Below, in pieces: positions 1-5,836 of a DNA stretch of 7,417 bases (positions within the stretch are counted from its first letter, which is position 1; the number at the start of each line of letters is the position of its first letter). Under the pieces are notes generated by a model. The model did no database searches. It was given only the letters and a program-made list of their open reading frames with translations, and was not told where the DNA came from. Source of the DNA: an uncultured Clostridia bacterium. GTDB lineage: Bacteria > Bacillota > Clostridia > Oscillospirales > Acutalibacteraceae. The stretch is taken from positions 1-7,417 of the forward strand of contig CALFPM010000005.1 of NCBI GenBank assembly GCA_937919155.1, written 5' to 3'. The translations under genes and the position numbers were made by a program.

Positions 1-903
1 ACCGTGGCGGTTGCGGATGCCGGCAAGGTCAAGATCTATATGAAGAACTTCGGAGAATTCTATGCCAACCAGATCGAAACCGCAGGTACGATCCTTTTGA
101 GCAGAACTTCCACTATTTCCGATGAGAAGCTTCAGATCGCTATGGAGATCCTCAGGGAGCATAATCCCAATGCAGGCGGTGAAAACGCTACATATCAGGA
201 CACTCAGTCAGGTCTGAACGTTAAGGATCTTATTGACGAAAACGGTGTTCAGGTTGCAGGTTACAGATACAGCAACGACGGTGACGGTTACTACTACACC
301 GACGATAAGGATTGCTGGCAGAAGAATGCAGGTTATAACGAAGTTTATGACAATATGGCTCCTCTTACCGCTATGTTCATCGACCAGGTTCGTGTTCGCT
401 TCAACTACGGCGGCAAGGACTGGATGGTTCAGCTTTGGAAGGGTCAGTACGGCTGGCTTCTCGTTGGTGCTGAAATCGGTCTTTACACTGCTGAAGAAGG
501 CGCAAACACAGGTAACGTTAATGATATCAACCACTATAACTGCGCAGACCAGGATGATTGGCTCTATATGTCAATGGACTGCTACTGGGCAGAGGGCAAC
601 GACGGACACTATGAAAAGGTGTTCTCAAGACCCTATGCAAAATATTGGTGGCCCACAGGCTTCGTTAAGGGTCAGCTTACAAAGTACACATGGCCCAGAA
701 CAGAGCTCAAGATGAAGGCAAGAATCACATTCAAGTCAGAAAAGATGGCAGACCTCTTTGTTGAAGGTCTCAGACAGTCAGGCTTTGCACGTGCGCTGGG
801 TTCAAATCAGCTTGCTGATGACTCATTCTATCAGAGCGGCGCAGATGTATGGTTCCTCTGGCTTACAAAAAATCACGAAGCTTTCCCCGGATATGAGAGT
901 TAA
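1..903 (+). CDS. DUF4474-domain protein with a CobW-like N-terminal segment (5' partial, possibly chimeric)
   Basis: The frame is open from base 1, so the true start lies outside; the GTG at base 4 has no ribosome site in view and is not credible as a start. Counting from base 1, codons 1-58 (VADAGKVKIYMKNFGEFYAN, then NQIETAGTILLSRT and REHNPNA) resemble the middle of CobW/P47K-family GTPases, where an NFGEF..NQIE helix is followed by the I(V)LSRT/NKxD guanine-recognition strand. From codon 59 the protein changes character and matches DUF4474, a domain of unknown function common in Clostridia: APLTAMFIDQVRVRFNYGGK (about 119-138), WKGQYG (146-151), AEIGLYT, and YWWPTGFVKGQL (215-226). It ends at TAA 901-903. 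No signal peptide or membrane segment is visible in the part present. A cytosolic GTPase interior joined to DUF4474 is not an arrangement I recognise. The DUF4474 part is confidently identified; its function is unknown. Confidence 0.75.
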   Translation, partial: TVAVADAGKVKIYMKNFGEFYANQIETAGTILLSRTSTISDEKLQIAMEILREHNPNAGGENATYQDTQSGLNVKDLIDENGVQVAGYRYSNDGDGYYYTDDKDCWQKNAGYNEVYDNMAPLTAMFIDQVRVRFNYGGKDWMVQLWKGQYGWLLVGAEIGLYTAEEGANTGNVNDINHYNCADQDDWLYMSMDCYWAEGNDGHYEKVFSRPYAKYWWPTGFVKGQLTKYTWPRTELKMKARITFKSEKMADLFVEGLRQSGFARALGSNQLADDSFYQSGADVWFLWLTKNHEAFPGYES

Positions 904-1003
904 TTCATAGTTTTAACCGATTTTATCAGGAAAAGAATAAGGGTTATTCGGTGATGTTTGGTCAAAATTAATCAAAACATTACGCTCAGGCACTTCTATT
1001 TAT

Positions 1004-1026
1004 ACACTTTTTATGCTGAAAAGTGT
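1004..1026. promoter_or_regulatory. Perfect 8-bp inverted repeat abutting a -35 box
   Basis: ACACTTTT (1004-1011) and AAAAGTGT (1019-1026) are exact reverse complements separated by 7 bases. The right arm ends on the first T of the TTGACA -35 box, so a dimeric protein bound here would touch RNA polymerase. It could be an activator or repressor site. No regulator gene is in the window, so this is inference from position and symmetry only. Confidence 0.35.
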
Positions 1027-1054
1027 TGACAATAATTTAATGATATGTTATTAT
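1026..1054 (+). promoter_or_regulatory. Sigma-A promoter of the small secreted protein gene
   Basis: A perfect TTGACA (1026-1031) is followed by exactly 17 bases and then TATTAT (1049-1054). The -10 is preceded by TG at 1046-1047, giving an extended -10. Transcription should start near 1061, leaving a leader of about 45 bases before the ATG at 1106. This is the strongest promoter in the window and suggests high expression of the gene. Confidence 0.8.
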
Positions 1055-1059
1055 AAGGT

Positions 1060-1069
1060 AACAATTGTT
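1060..1069. promoter_or_regulatory. 10-bp palindrome at the predicted transcription start
   Basis: AACAATTGTT is a perfect palindrome at the expected +1 position of the 1026-1054 promoter. A site here would suit a repressor. Palindromes of this size are common in AT-rich DNA, so support is weak. Confidence 0.25.
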
Positions 1070-1105
1070 GCTCTTGCAATAAAATTTGAAAGGAATGGTT
1101 CGAAA

Positions 1106-1546
1106 ATGAAGAAAGTACTTGCAATTGTTCTCGCACTTGTTATGGCTCTTTCAATGAGCGCTATGGCATTTGCAGCAGACGCAGCAGCTGACGTTAACGC
1201 TATCCTCGATGATATCGTTGCAGTAGCAGAAGACAGCTCAGCAGCTTGGGATGCAGTTGAAGGCGCTATCATCAAGGTTATCGATGCTATCGAAAACAAG
1301 ACAGCTAATGTTGAAGGCGAAGTTATCAACCTTGAAACAGTTCTTGACGGCGTTCCCGGTGTTGACGGTCTCCTTGATTCACTCAAGTCAACAATCAAGG
1401 GTCTCTATGCAGGCGAAGTTGCTACTGTTCCCGAAACAACAGCAGAAGCTCCCGCAGAGACAGGTTCATCAGCAGCTGGCATCGCAGTTTTCGCAGCAGT
1501 TTCAGTTGCAGCTGCAGCAGCTTATGTTTGCACAAAGAAGAACTAA
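1106..1546 (+). CDS. Small alanine-rich secreted protein with C-terminal membrane anchor
   Basis: This 146-residue protein has no function I can name. Residues 1-24 form a classic Sec signal peptide (MKK, a hydrophobic core, then a predicted cut near AMAFA-A). The mature part (about 24-115) is rich in Ala, Val, Asp and Glu and probably helical, followed by a Thr/Ala/Pro linker. The C-terminus has ETG (118-120), a hydrophobic Ala/Val segment (about 123-142) and a short KKN tail. That is the layout of a cell-wall sorting signal, but the LPXTG motif itself is not matched (the sequence is PAETG), so a simple membrane anchor is equally possible. I chose ATG 1106 because AAGGAA at 1090-1095 sits about 10 bases upstream and the signal peptide starts there; an in-frame ATG at 1013 lies upstream of the promoter. 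Codons are strongly biased (GCA, GTT, CTT, ATC), as in highly expressed genes, in line with the strong promoter. It has its own promoter and terminator. Confidence 0.85.
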   Translation: MKKVLAIVLALVMALSMSAMAFAADAAADVNAILDDIVAVAEDSSAAWDAVEGAIIKVIDAIENKTANVEGEVINLETVLDGVPGVDGLLDSLKSTIKGLYAGEVATVPETTAEAPAETGSSAAGIAVFAAVSVAAAAAYVCTKKN

Positions 1547-1561
1547 TTAAGTTCAACCCTT

Positions 1562-1597
1562 TATTTAATTGAATTAGCGCAAGAATTTAATTAAATA
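1562..1597 (+). other. AU-rich stem-loop in the 3' untranslated region
   Basis: Bases 1562-1575 pair with 1584-1597 over 14 bp (one G-U pair at 1571/1588, no mismatches), with the 8-base loop AGCGCAAG. It lies between the stop codon and the intrinsic terminator at 1603. It lacks a GC-rich stem and T-tract, so it is not a terminator itself. A role in protecting the mRNA 3' end is possible. Confidence 0.5.
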
Positions 1598-1602
1598 GCT
1601 TT

Positions 1603-1637
1603 AGCGGCATATCTTCGGATATGCCGCTTTTTGTTTT
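1603..1637 (+). terminator. Intrinsic terminator with UUCG tetraloop
   Basis: AGCGGCATATC (1603-1613) pairs perfectly with GATATGCCGCT (1618-1628) around the stable C(UUCG)G tetraloop, followed by TTTTTGTTTT. This 11-bp stem ends the transcript of the small secreted protein. Confidence 0.93.
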
Positions 1638-1694
1638 CAATAAAGTCGCTGAATCATAAATGAAAAATAAGTTTTCGGCAACTCTAACAAAAAG

Positions 1695-1712
1695 CCACTT
1701 TGTTTTTAGTGG
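1695..1712. promoter_or_regulatory. Short inverted repeat upstream of the transporter promoter
   Basis: CCACT (1695-1699) and AGTGG (1708-1712) flank 8 T-rich bases, ending 11 bases before the putative -35 box. It might be a regulator site. The arms are short and the surroundings are AT-rich. The rest of the gap 1638-1723 shows no gene or RNA I can recognise. Confidence 0.2.
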
Positions 1713-1723
1713 AAAATGTTGTC

Positions 1724-1752
1724 TTTAAAAAATAAAGTAAAAGTGTTATAAT
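1724..1752 (+). promoter_or_regulatory. Extended -10 promoter of the MFS transporter gene
   Basis: TATAAT at 1747-1752 is a perfect -10 box, preceded by TG at 1744-1745 (extended -10). A weak -35, TTTAAA (1724-1729), lies 17 bases upstream. Transcription should start near 1759. The poor -35 is typical of promoters that rely on the extended -10 or on an activator. Confidence 0.7.
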
Positions 1753-1760
1753 ACATATAT

Positions 1761-1790
1761 GAGTTCTCATATTTTTCTGTATGGGAACTC
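1761..1790 (+). promoter_or_regulatory. Inverted repeat / 5'-end stem-loop in the transporter leader
   Basis: GAGTTCTCATA (1761-1771) pairs with TATGGGAACTC (1780-1790): 11 bp with one U-G pair and an 8-base loop (TTTTTCTG). It sits at about +2 to +32 of the predicted transcript. It is either a repressor operator just downstream of the promoter or an RNA stem-loop that shields the mRNA 5' end. It does not overlap the ribosome site at 1802-1808. Confidence 0.5.
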
Positions 1791-1801
1791 GTTAAATTCA
1801 C

Positions 1802-1808
1802 AAGGAGA
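1802..1808 (+). promoter_or_regulatory. Ribosome binding site that fixes the transporter start
   Basis: AAGGAGA lies 7 bases before ATG 1816. An in-frame ATG at 1759 sits at the predicted transcription start with no ribosome site, so 1816 is the real start. Confidence 0.85.
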
Positions 1809-1815
1809 AATTACT

Positions 1816-3309
1816 ATGAACAACACCTTTTTCTGCGCAAGAGAAAACGGTAAGCTTCATCGCCCCAGAACCATTCTGACGGGCTTTGGCTTTATGGCAT
1901 CCTCAATTGCGTGGGCAATCTACGACCCGTACATTACCAAGATTCTTGAAAGACTGCTTAATGCCTCCGAAACAATCACCGCTTGGAGCGCAAAGCTTAA
2001 TGAAATGTTCCCTGTTCTTGCAAAATTTGCAGAATCTCAGGGCGAAAATGTTACAACCGCAGCAGGCGGCATAACACTTGTGCCCCTGTTCATCGGTATT
2101 ATAATGACTTTCGATAATATCTTCGGTGTTATTTTCCAGCCGACTTTCGGCAAGCTGTCTGACAGATGCCATTCAAGGCTCGGCAAACGCCGTCCCTTCA
2201 TCGTGTTCGGTGCTCCCGTATCAGCATTCCTTTTCGCAGTTATTCCCTGGATTGCACTCAGCGGTTCTCTGCCCCTGACAATGCTTTTCATCATCCTTTT
2301 TGTTTTCTCAATGTCACTCTGGAGAGCTCCTGTTGTTGCCCTTATGCCTGCCCTCACTCCCCCTGCACTCCGCAGCGAGGGTAATGCAATCATCAACCTT
2401 ATGGGTGGCATCGGTTCAGCAATAGGTATGTTTGCAGGCACTGTTGTCGGCGTTTTCTATAAGCTTGCAACCGGCGTTCAGATCACAACCGAAAATGAAC
2501 AGATTGCATTCCCCTATGTTTTCCTTACGGGCGCAATCGTAATGGTAATCGGTATGCTGGTTATCCTGTTTTTCGTTAAAGAGCCTTCAAGCAAGCTTGA
2601 GGCAATTGCCGAGCAGAACAAAGCTGCCGATGCAGCTGCCAGAGCAAAGGCTGAAAAAGAGGCAAAGAAAGCTGCAAAGGCTGCCCAGAAAGCACAGAAG
2701 CTTTCAAAGGGTGAGAGAAAGAGCCTTGTCTTTATGCTTGGCGGTCTGTTCTTCCTTTTCTGCGGAACAAACGCTATCACCACATTCTTCGCTCTGTTCG
2801 CTGCCGAAATTCTGGGAAAAACCACCGCAGAAGCAACTATTATGACAACTCTCTTTGCCGTTTGCTCCGCCGTGGCTGCAATTCCTGCAGGCTATGTTGG
2901 CAAAAAGCTTGGCAGAAAGAAGACAATTCTTCTCGGTCTTGCCGTGTTTATGGCAGCATTCCTTCTTTATGTTGCAACAAAAAGCATGGCTATTATCTGG
3001 GTTGTTCTCGTTCTTGGCGGCTTTGCAAATATGTTTATTACGGTTAACACCCTGCCCCTCGTTCTTGAAATCGGCGGCAACGACAAAGTCGGCACATTCA
3101 CGGGTTATTACTACACAGCGACCTTCTCGGCACAGATTGCATCACCCATCATCTACGGTATTGTTCGTATGCTTTCAGGCACATACATGTCACTGTTTAT
3201 TTACAGCCCCATTATGTTTATTCTCAGCATGCTCTGCATATTCTTTGTTAAGCACGGCGAAGCAATTCCCGAGTCTGTTATCAAGGCTGCTGCAGAGGAA
3301 AACAACTAA
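1816..3309 (+). CDS. MFS sugar-type transporter, GPH/SLC45-like
   Basis: This 497-residue inner-membrane protein has about 12 hydrophobic segments in two halves. Between segments 2 and 3 it carries GKLSDRCHSRLGKRRPFI (residues 112-129), the conserved loop of the major facilitator superfamily in the D..(S/T)R.GKRRP form typical of glycoside-pentoside-hexuronide and SLC45/sucrose-type carriers. A second copy, GKKLGRKK, follows segment 8. GYYYTATFSAQIASPIIYG near segment 11 also fits this family. These carriers usually import sugars or glycosides with a cation; the substrate cannot be read from the sequence. Two features stand out: a long loop after segment 1 (about residues 38-88), and a cytoplasmic Lys/Ala/Glu-rich linker between segments 6 and 7 (about 256-303), probably a charged helix. 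The gene stands alone between its own promoter and terminator, with no glycosidase or regulator beside it to suggest a substrate. Confidence 0.88.
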   Translation: MNNTFFCARENGKLHRPRTILTGFGFMASSIAWAIYDPYITKILERLLNASETITAWSAKLNEMFPVLAKFAESQGENVTTAAGGITLVPLFIGIIMTFDNIFGVIFQPTFGKLSDRCHSRLGKRRPFIVFGAPVSAFLFAVIPWIALSGSLPLTMLFIILFVFSMSLWRAPVVALMPALTPPALRSEGNAIINLMGGIGSAIGMFAGTVVGVFYKLATGVQITTENEQIAFPYVFLTGAIVMVIGMLVILFFVKEPSSKLEAIAEQNKAADAAARAKAEKEAKKAAKAAQKAQKLSKGERKSLVFMLGGLFFLFCGTNAITTFFALFAAEILGKTTAEATIMTTLFAVCSAVAAIPAGYVGKKLGRKKTILLGLAVFMAAFLLYVATKSMAIIWVVLVLGGFANMFITVNTLPLVLEIGGNDKVGTFTGYYYTATFSAQIASPIIYGIVRMLSGTYMSLFIYSPIMFILSMLCIFFVKHGEAIPESVIKAAAEENN

Positions 3310-3318
3310 ACCATCTTC

Positions 3319-3374
3319 TGTCGGCGGTGGGATATGCAAAGCATTCCGCAGCCTTGCATTGAATATCTCCGACA
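3319..3374 (+). other. Folded element downstream of the transporter gene
   Basis: Three nested helices can be drawn: TGTCG (3319-3323) with CGACA (3370-3374); GGGATAT (3329-3335) with ATATCTC (3363-3369, one G-U); and GCAAAGC (3336-3342) with GCCTTGC (3351-3357, one A-C mismatch), with loop ATTCCGCA. There is no T-tract, so it is not a terminator. It is transcribed with the transporter mRNA and precedes the terminator at 3395. It could be a 3' UTR structure, part of a 3'-derived small RNA, or chance. Confidence 0.35.
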
Positions 3375-3394
3375 AAAAACATACATCCTTCTAT

Positions 3395-3440
3395 AAAAGC
3401 AAAAGACATCGGTTCCGCACCGGTGCCTTTTGCTTTTTTT
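3395..3440 (+). terminator. Intrinsic terminator of the transporter gene
   Basis: AGCAAAAG (3398-3405) pairs with CTTTTGCT (3427-3434). After one A-C mismatch, CATCGGT (3407-3413) pairs with ACCGGTG (3419-3425, one U-G) around a TCCGC loop. Seven Ts (3434-3440) follow. The A-rich 5' flank makes the hairpin partly bidirectional, but no convergent gene needs it. Confidence 0.88.
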
Positions 3441-3449
3441 GCGCTTATA

Positions 3450-3478
3450 TTGTATTTTTCGGTGAAATATGATAATAT
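3450..3478 (+). promoter_or_regulatory. Weak candidate promoter of comM
   Basis: TTGTAT (3450-3455), 17 bases, TAATAT (3473-3478). Both boxes are imperfect and overlapping alternatives exist (TTATAT 3445 with TATGAT 3468). A promoter is expected here because a terminator lies just upstream. A weak promoter fits a DNA-processing gene expressed at low level. Confidence 0.4.
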
Positions 3479-3507
3479 GTTCCCACAAACAGGATTGGAG
3501 TGATTGG

Positions 3508-5037
3508 ATGTTTGCCCGCATAAACAGTATGGGTCTTTTCGGCGTGGACAGCTATATGGTCGGTGTTGAGGTTGATTACGGTCAGGGTCTGCCCAGAATA
3601 GATATTGTCGGATTGCCCGATGCGGCGGTAAAAGAGTCACAGAACAGAGTGCGTTCCGCAATCAAAAACAACGGCTATGAATTCCCTCAGAGCAGAATCA
3701 CAATCAATCTCTCTCCTGCGGATATCCGCAAAGAGGGTCCTGTTTATGACTTGCCGATTCTTGTTGCAATTCTGAAAGCGGGCAATCAGCTGCCCTGTGA
3801 TATTGATGACTGCGCTTTTGTGGGCGAACTTTCTCTTGACGGTCTTGTGCGTCACGTGAACGGTGTTCTTCCTATGGTTATCAAGGCGCAGAAAAGCGGC
3901 ATAAAGCGTGTGTTCGTGCCTGCACCGAATGCGCTTGAAAGTTCCGTTGTTGAGGGAATAGAGGTTTATGCGGTTGAAAATGTGCGTCAGGTTATTGACC
4001 ACATTAAAGGCGATGCACTTCTGACTCCTGTCAAATTCAGTCCCGAGCTTGAAATGCGGAATCATCTTCCTCTTCCCGACTTCAAGGATGTTATGGGTCA
4101 GATGGAGGCAAAATATGCGCTGGAGATTGCGGCGGCAGGCGGACACAATGTGATTATGGTGGGCCCTCCCGGGTCGGGCAAAAGCATGCTGGCAAAGCGA
4201 TTGCCGTCAATCCTGCCCGATATGACATTTGAGGAAAGCTTGCAGACCACGGAGCTTTATTCCATTGCGGGTGTTTTGCCCGAGGGTGTTTCCCTTATAA
4301 CCGAAAGACCTTTCCGCTCGCCGCACCACACGGTGTCTCCCGCGGGACTTTCGGGCGGCGGAGCAATTCCCAGACCGGGCGAGATTTCTCTTGCTCACAA
4401 CGGAGTTCTTTTTCTTGATGAACTGCCTGAATTTTCGCGCATTGCCATGGAGGTTCTGCGTCAGCCAATTGAGGACAGCAAAATCACAATTTCCCGCGCA
4501 AATGCATCATTCACATATCCTTGCTCGGCAATGGTTGTTTGTGCAATGAATCCCTGCCCCTGCGGTTATCTCGGACACCCCAAGCGCGCCTGCACCTGCC
4601 CCGAGGGTTCGGCAAGGCGCTATCTTTCCAGAATTTCGGGACCGATGCTGGACAGAATAGATATACACATTGAAGTTCCGCCCGTTGATTTTGAAAAGCT
4701 TTCAAGCAAAGTTCCTGCGGAAAGTTCGGCGGAAATCAAAAAGAGAGTCAATGCTGCAAGGAAGATTCAGCAGGAAAGGCTCAAAGGCTCGGGAATAAGC
4801 TGCAATGCAAAAATGGATGCGGCAATGACCCGTGAATTCTGCCGCCCCACAGCTGATGCACTTGTTATGCTTGAAAAAATATTTGATAAACTTGATTTTT
4901 CTGCCCGCGCATATGACAAAATTCTGCGCGTTTCAAGAACGGTTGCAGACCTTGAGAATGCGGGGCAGATTGAGGCGCACCACATTGCTCAGGCTGTGCA
5001 GTACAGAAGTCTGGACAGAAAACTGTGGAGAAAATAA
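3508..5037 (+). CDS. comM: ComM/YifB family Mg-chelatase-like AAA+ ATPase
   Basis: The 509-residue length matches the YifB/ComM family. The N-terminal domain (about 1-180) has MFARINSMGLFGVDSY and DIVGLPDAAVKESQNRVRSA, the Lon-protease-like fold typical of the family. The AAA+ core has Walker A GPPGSGKS at 219-226, the family block PFRSPHHTVSPAGLSGGG, and Walker B VLFLDEL at 300-306. NPCPCG (348-353) and CTC (362-364) form the conserved cysteine cluster, followed by RRYLSRISGPMLDRIDIHIE and a C-terminal helical lid. In naturally competent bacteria ComM is a hexameric helicase that extends branch migration during integration of transforming DNA; in non-competent species its role is unclear. 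GGAG at 3497-3500 lies 7 bases before ATG 3508, which begins at the family's conserved N-terminus; an upstream in-frame ATG at 3469 lies inside the probable promoter. All catalytic motifs look intact. No terminator follows, so some transcripts may run into sufC. Confidence 0.95.
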   Translation: MFARINSMGLFGVDSYMVGVEVDYGQGLPRIDIVGLPDAAVKESQNRVRSAIKNNGYEFPQSRITINLSPADIRKEGPVYDLPILVAILKAGNQLPCDIDDCAFVGELSLDGLVRHVNGVLPMVIKAQKSGIKRVFVPAPNALESSVVEGIEVYAVENVRQVIDHIKGDALLTPVKFSPELEMRNHLPLPDFKDVMGQMEAKYALEIAAAGGHNVIMVGPPGSGKSMLAKRLPSILPDMTFEESLQTTELYSIAGVLPEGVSLITERPFRSPHHTVSPAGLSGGGAIPRPGEISLAHNGVLFLDELPEFSRIAMEVLRQPIEDSKITISRANASFTYPCSAMVVCAMNPCPCGYLGHPKRACTCPEGSARRYLSRISGPMLDRIDIHIEVPPVDFEKLSSKVPAESSAEIKKRVNAARKIQQERLKGSGISCNAKMDAAMTREFCRPTADALVMLEKIFDKLDFSARAYDKILRVSRTVADLENAGQIEAHHIAQAVQYRSLDRKLWRK

Positions 5038-5044
5038 TTTTATA

Positions 5045-5073
5045 TTGATAAAGCTCGTATAATGTAGTATAAT
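5045..5073 (+). promoter_or_regulatory. Promoter of the sufC-sufB operon
   Basis: TTGATA (5045-5050), 17 bases, and a perfect TATAAT (5068-5073); a second TATAAT at 5058-5063 has no matching -35. The -35 starts 8 bases after the comM stop. The leader would be about 25 bases long, leaving no room for a riboswitch. I see no clear IscR-type or Fur-type operator. Confidence 0.72.
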
Positions 5074-5104
5074 AAATTGATATCTTTGAAAACGGAGAAA
5101 ATTT

Positions 5105-5833
5105 ATGTTAAAACTTGAAAATGTATCGTTCAAGGTTGAGGTTGACGGCTCACACCTTGAAATTATTGATAATGTCAGCCTCGAAGTGCCCGATGGCGAA
5201 TTTGTTGTTATTACGGGACCCAACGGCGGCGGCAAATCCACTCTTGCGCGCCTTATTATGGGCATTGAAAAGCCCACAGGCGGCAGAATTTACTATAATG
5301 ATGTTGATATAACCGACCTTTCCGTAACGGAAAGGGCAAAGCTTGGCATCGGCTATGCATTCCAGCAGCCTCCCCGATTCAAGGGACTCACCGTGCGCAG
5401 GCTTCTTTCCCTTGCGGCAGGCAGCGAATTGCCCGTTGACGAGTGCTGCGGATATCTCACAAGTGTCGGTCTTTGCTCAAAGGATTACCTCAACCGCGAA
5501 ATGGATTATTCTCTTTCAGGCGGCGAGGCAAAGAGAATTGAAATTGCAACTCTTATGGCTCGCAAGCTTGGACTTGCAATCTTTGATGAGCCTGAGGCAG
5601 GTATTGACCTTTGGAGCTTCTCAATGCTCGTTGAGTCATTCAAGGCAATGAGCAAGGGCAGCCACAAAAGCGTTATCATCATCTCACATCAGGAAAGAAT
5701 TATGCAGCTTGCAGACAAAATGGTGGTTATTGCTGACGGCAAAGTCAGAAATACAGGCACCAAGGATGAAATCTTCCCCAAGCTTATGGGAGAATTCAAC
5801 GAAAACTGCGGCTTCAGAGGCAAGGAGGGTTAA
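5105..5833 (+). CDS. sufC: Fe-S cluster assembly ATPase SufC
   Basis: This 242-residue cytosolic ABC-type ATPase powers the SUF iron-sulfur scaffold. It has Walker A GPNGGGKST (38-46), the Q-loop in YAFQQPPRFKGLTVRRLL, the signature SLSGGEAKRIEI (136-147), Walker B LAIFDEPEAGID with the catalytic D161-E162 pair, and the switch histidine H195 in ISHQERI. The FQQPPRFKG segment and the EAGID in place of the usual EPTSGLD-type D-loop mark it as SufC rather than a transporter ATPase; it also has no membrane partner. GGAG at 5094-5097 lies 7 bases before the ATG. It is followed after three bases by the SufB/SufD-type scaffold gene, and the two form an operon ending at the terminator at 6766. No sufS, sufU or sufE is nearby, so sulfur supply must come from elsewhere in the genome. 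Confidence 0.95.
   Translation: MLKLENVSFKVEVDGSHLEIIDNVSLEVPDGEFVVITGPNGGGKSTLARLIMGIEKPTGGRIYYNDVDITDLSVTERAKLGIGYAFQQPPRFKGLTVRRLLSLAAGSELPVDECCGYLTSVGLCSKDYLNREMDYSLSGGEAKRIEIATLMARKLGLAIFDEPEAGIDLWSFSMLVESFKAMSKGSHKSVIIISHQERIMQLADKMVVIADGKVRNTGTKDEIFPKLMGEFNENCGFRGKEG
5822..5829 (+). promoter_or_regulatory. Strong ribosome binding site of sufB inside the sufC end
   Basis: AAGGAGGG overlaps the last codons of sufC and lies 7 bases before ATG 5837. Ribosomes finishing sufC would be placed to restart on the next gene, suggesting coupled translation and a balanced SufC:SufB ratio. Confidence 0.85.
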
Positions 5834-5836
5834 TCA

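Noticed and set aside
208..534. 108-codon minus-strand open frame inside the DUF4474 gene
   Set aside because: It is antisense to a frame with strong family motifs and has no ribosome site; its Val/Thr-rich runs come from GTT/ACC codon bias of the real gene.
916..980. Possible terminator after the DUF4474 gene (GAATAA-GGG-TTATTC, and ATGTTT with AAACAT)
   Set aside because: The stems are short and AT-rich with no T-tract; I could not support an intrinsic terminator, so transcription may end by another route or within 904-1003.
1013..1105. N-terminal extension of the small secreted protein from ATG 1013
   Set aside because: That start lies upstream of the -35 box and would bury the signal peptide; ATG 1106 has the ribosome site and a proper signal sequence.
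1116..1546. True LPXTG sortase substrate
   Set aside because: The motif is PAETG with two residues between Pro and Thr, so the canonical sorting signal is not met; recorded only as a resemblance.
1759..1815. Earlier start of the transporter at ATG 1759
   Set aside because: It coincides with the predicted transcription start, has no ribosome site, and would code through the inverted repeat; ATG 1816 follows AAGGAGA.
2855..3472. 205-codon + strand open frame overlapping the transporter and its terminator
   Set aside because: It is in another frame of the transporter gene, is Cys/Ser/Phe-rich with no domain, and runs through the intrinsic terminator at 3395-3440.
5038..5104. Fe-responsive operator (IscR, SufR or Fur type) or riboswitch before sufC
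   Set aside because: The leader is only about 25 bases and I see no convincing dyad matching those regulators.
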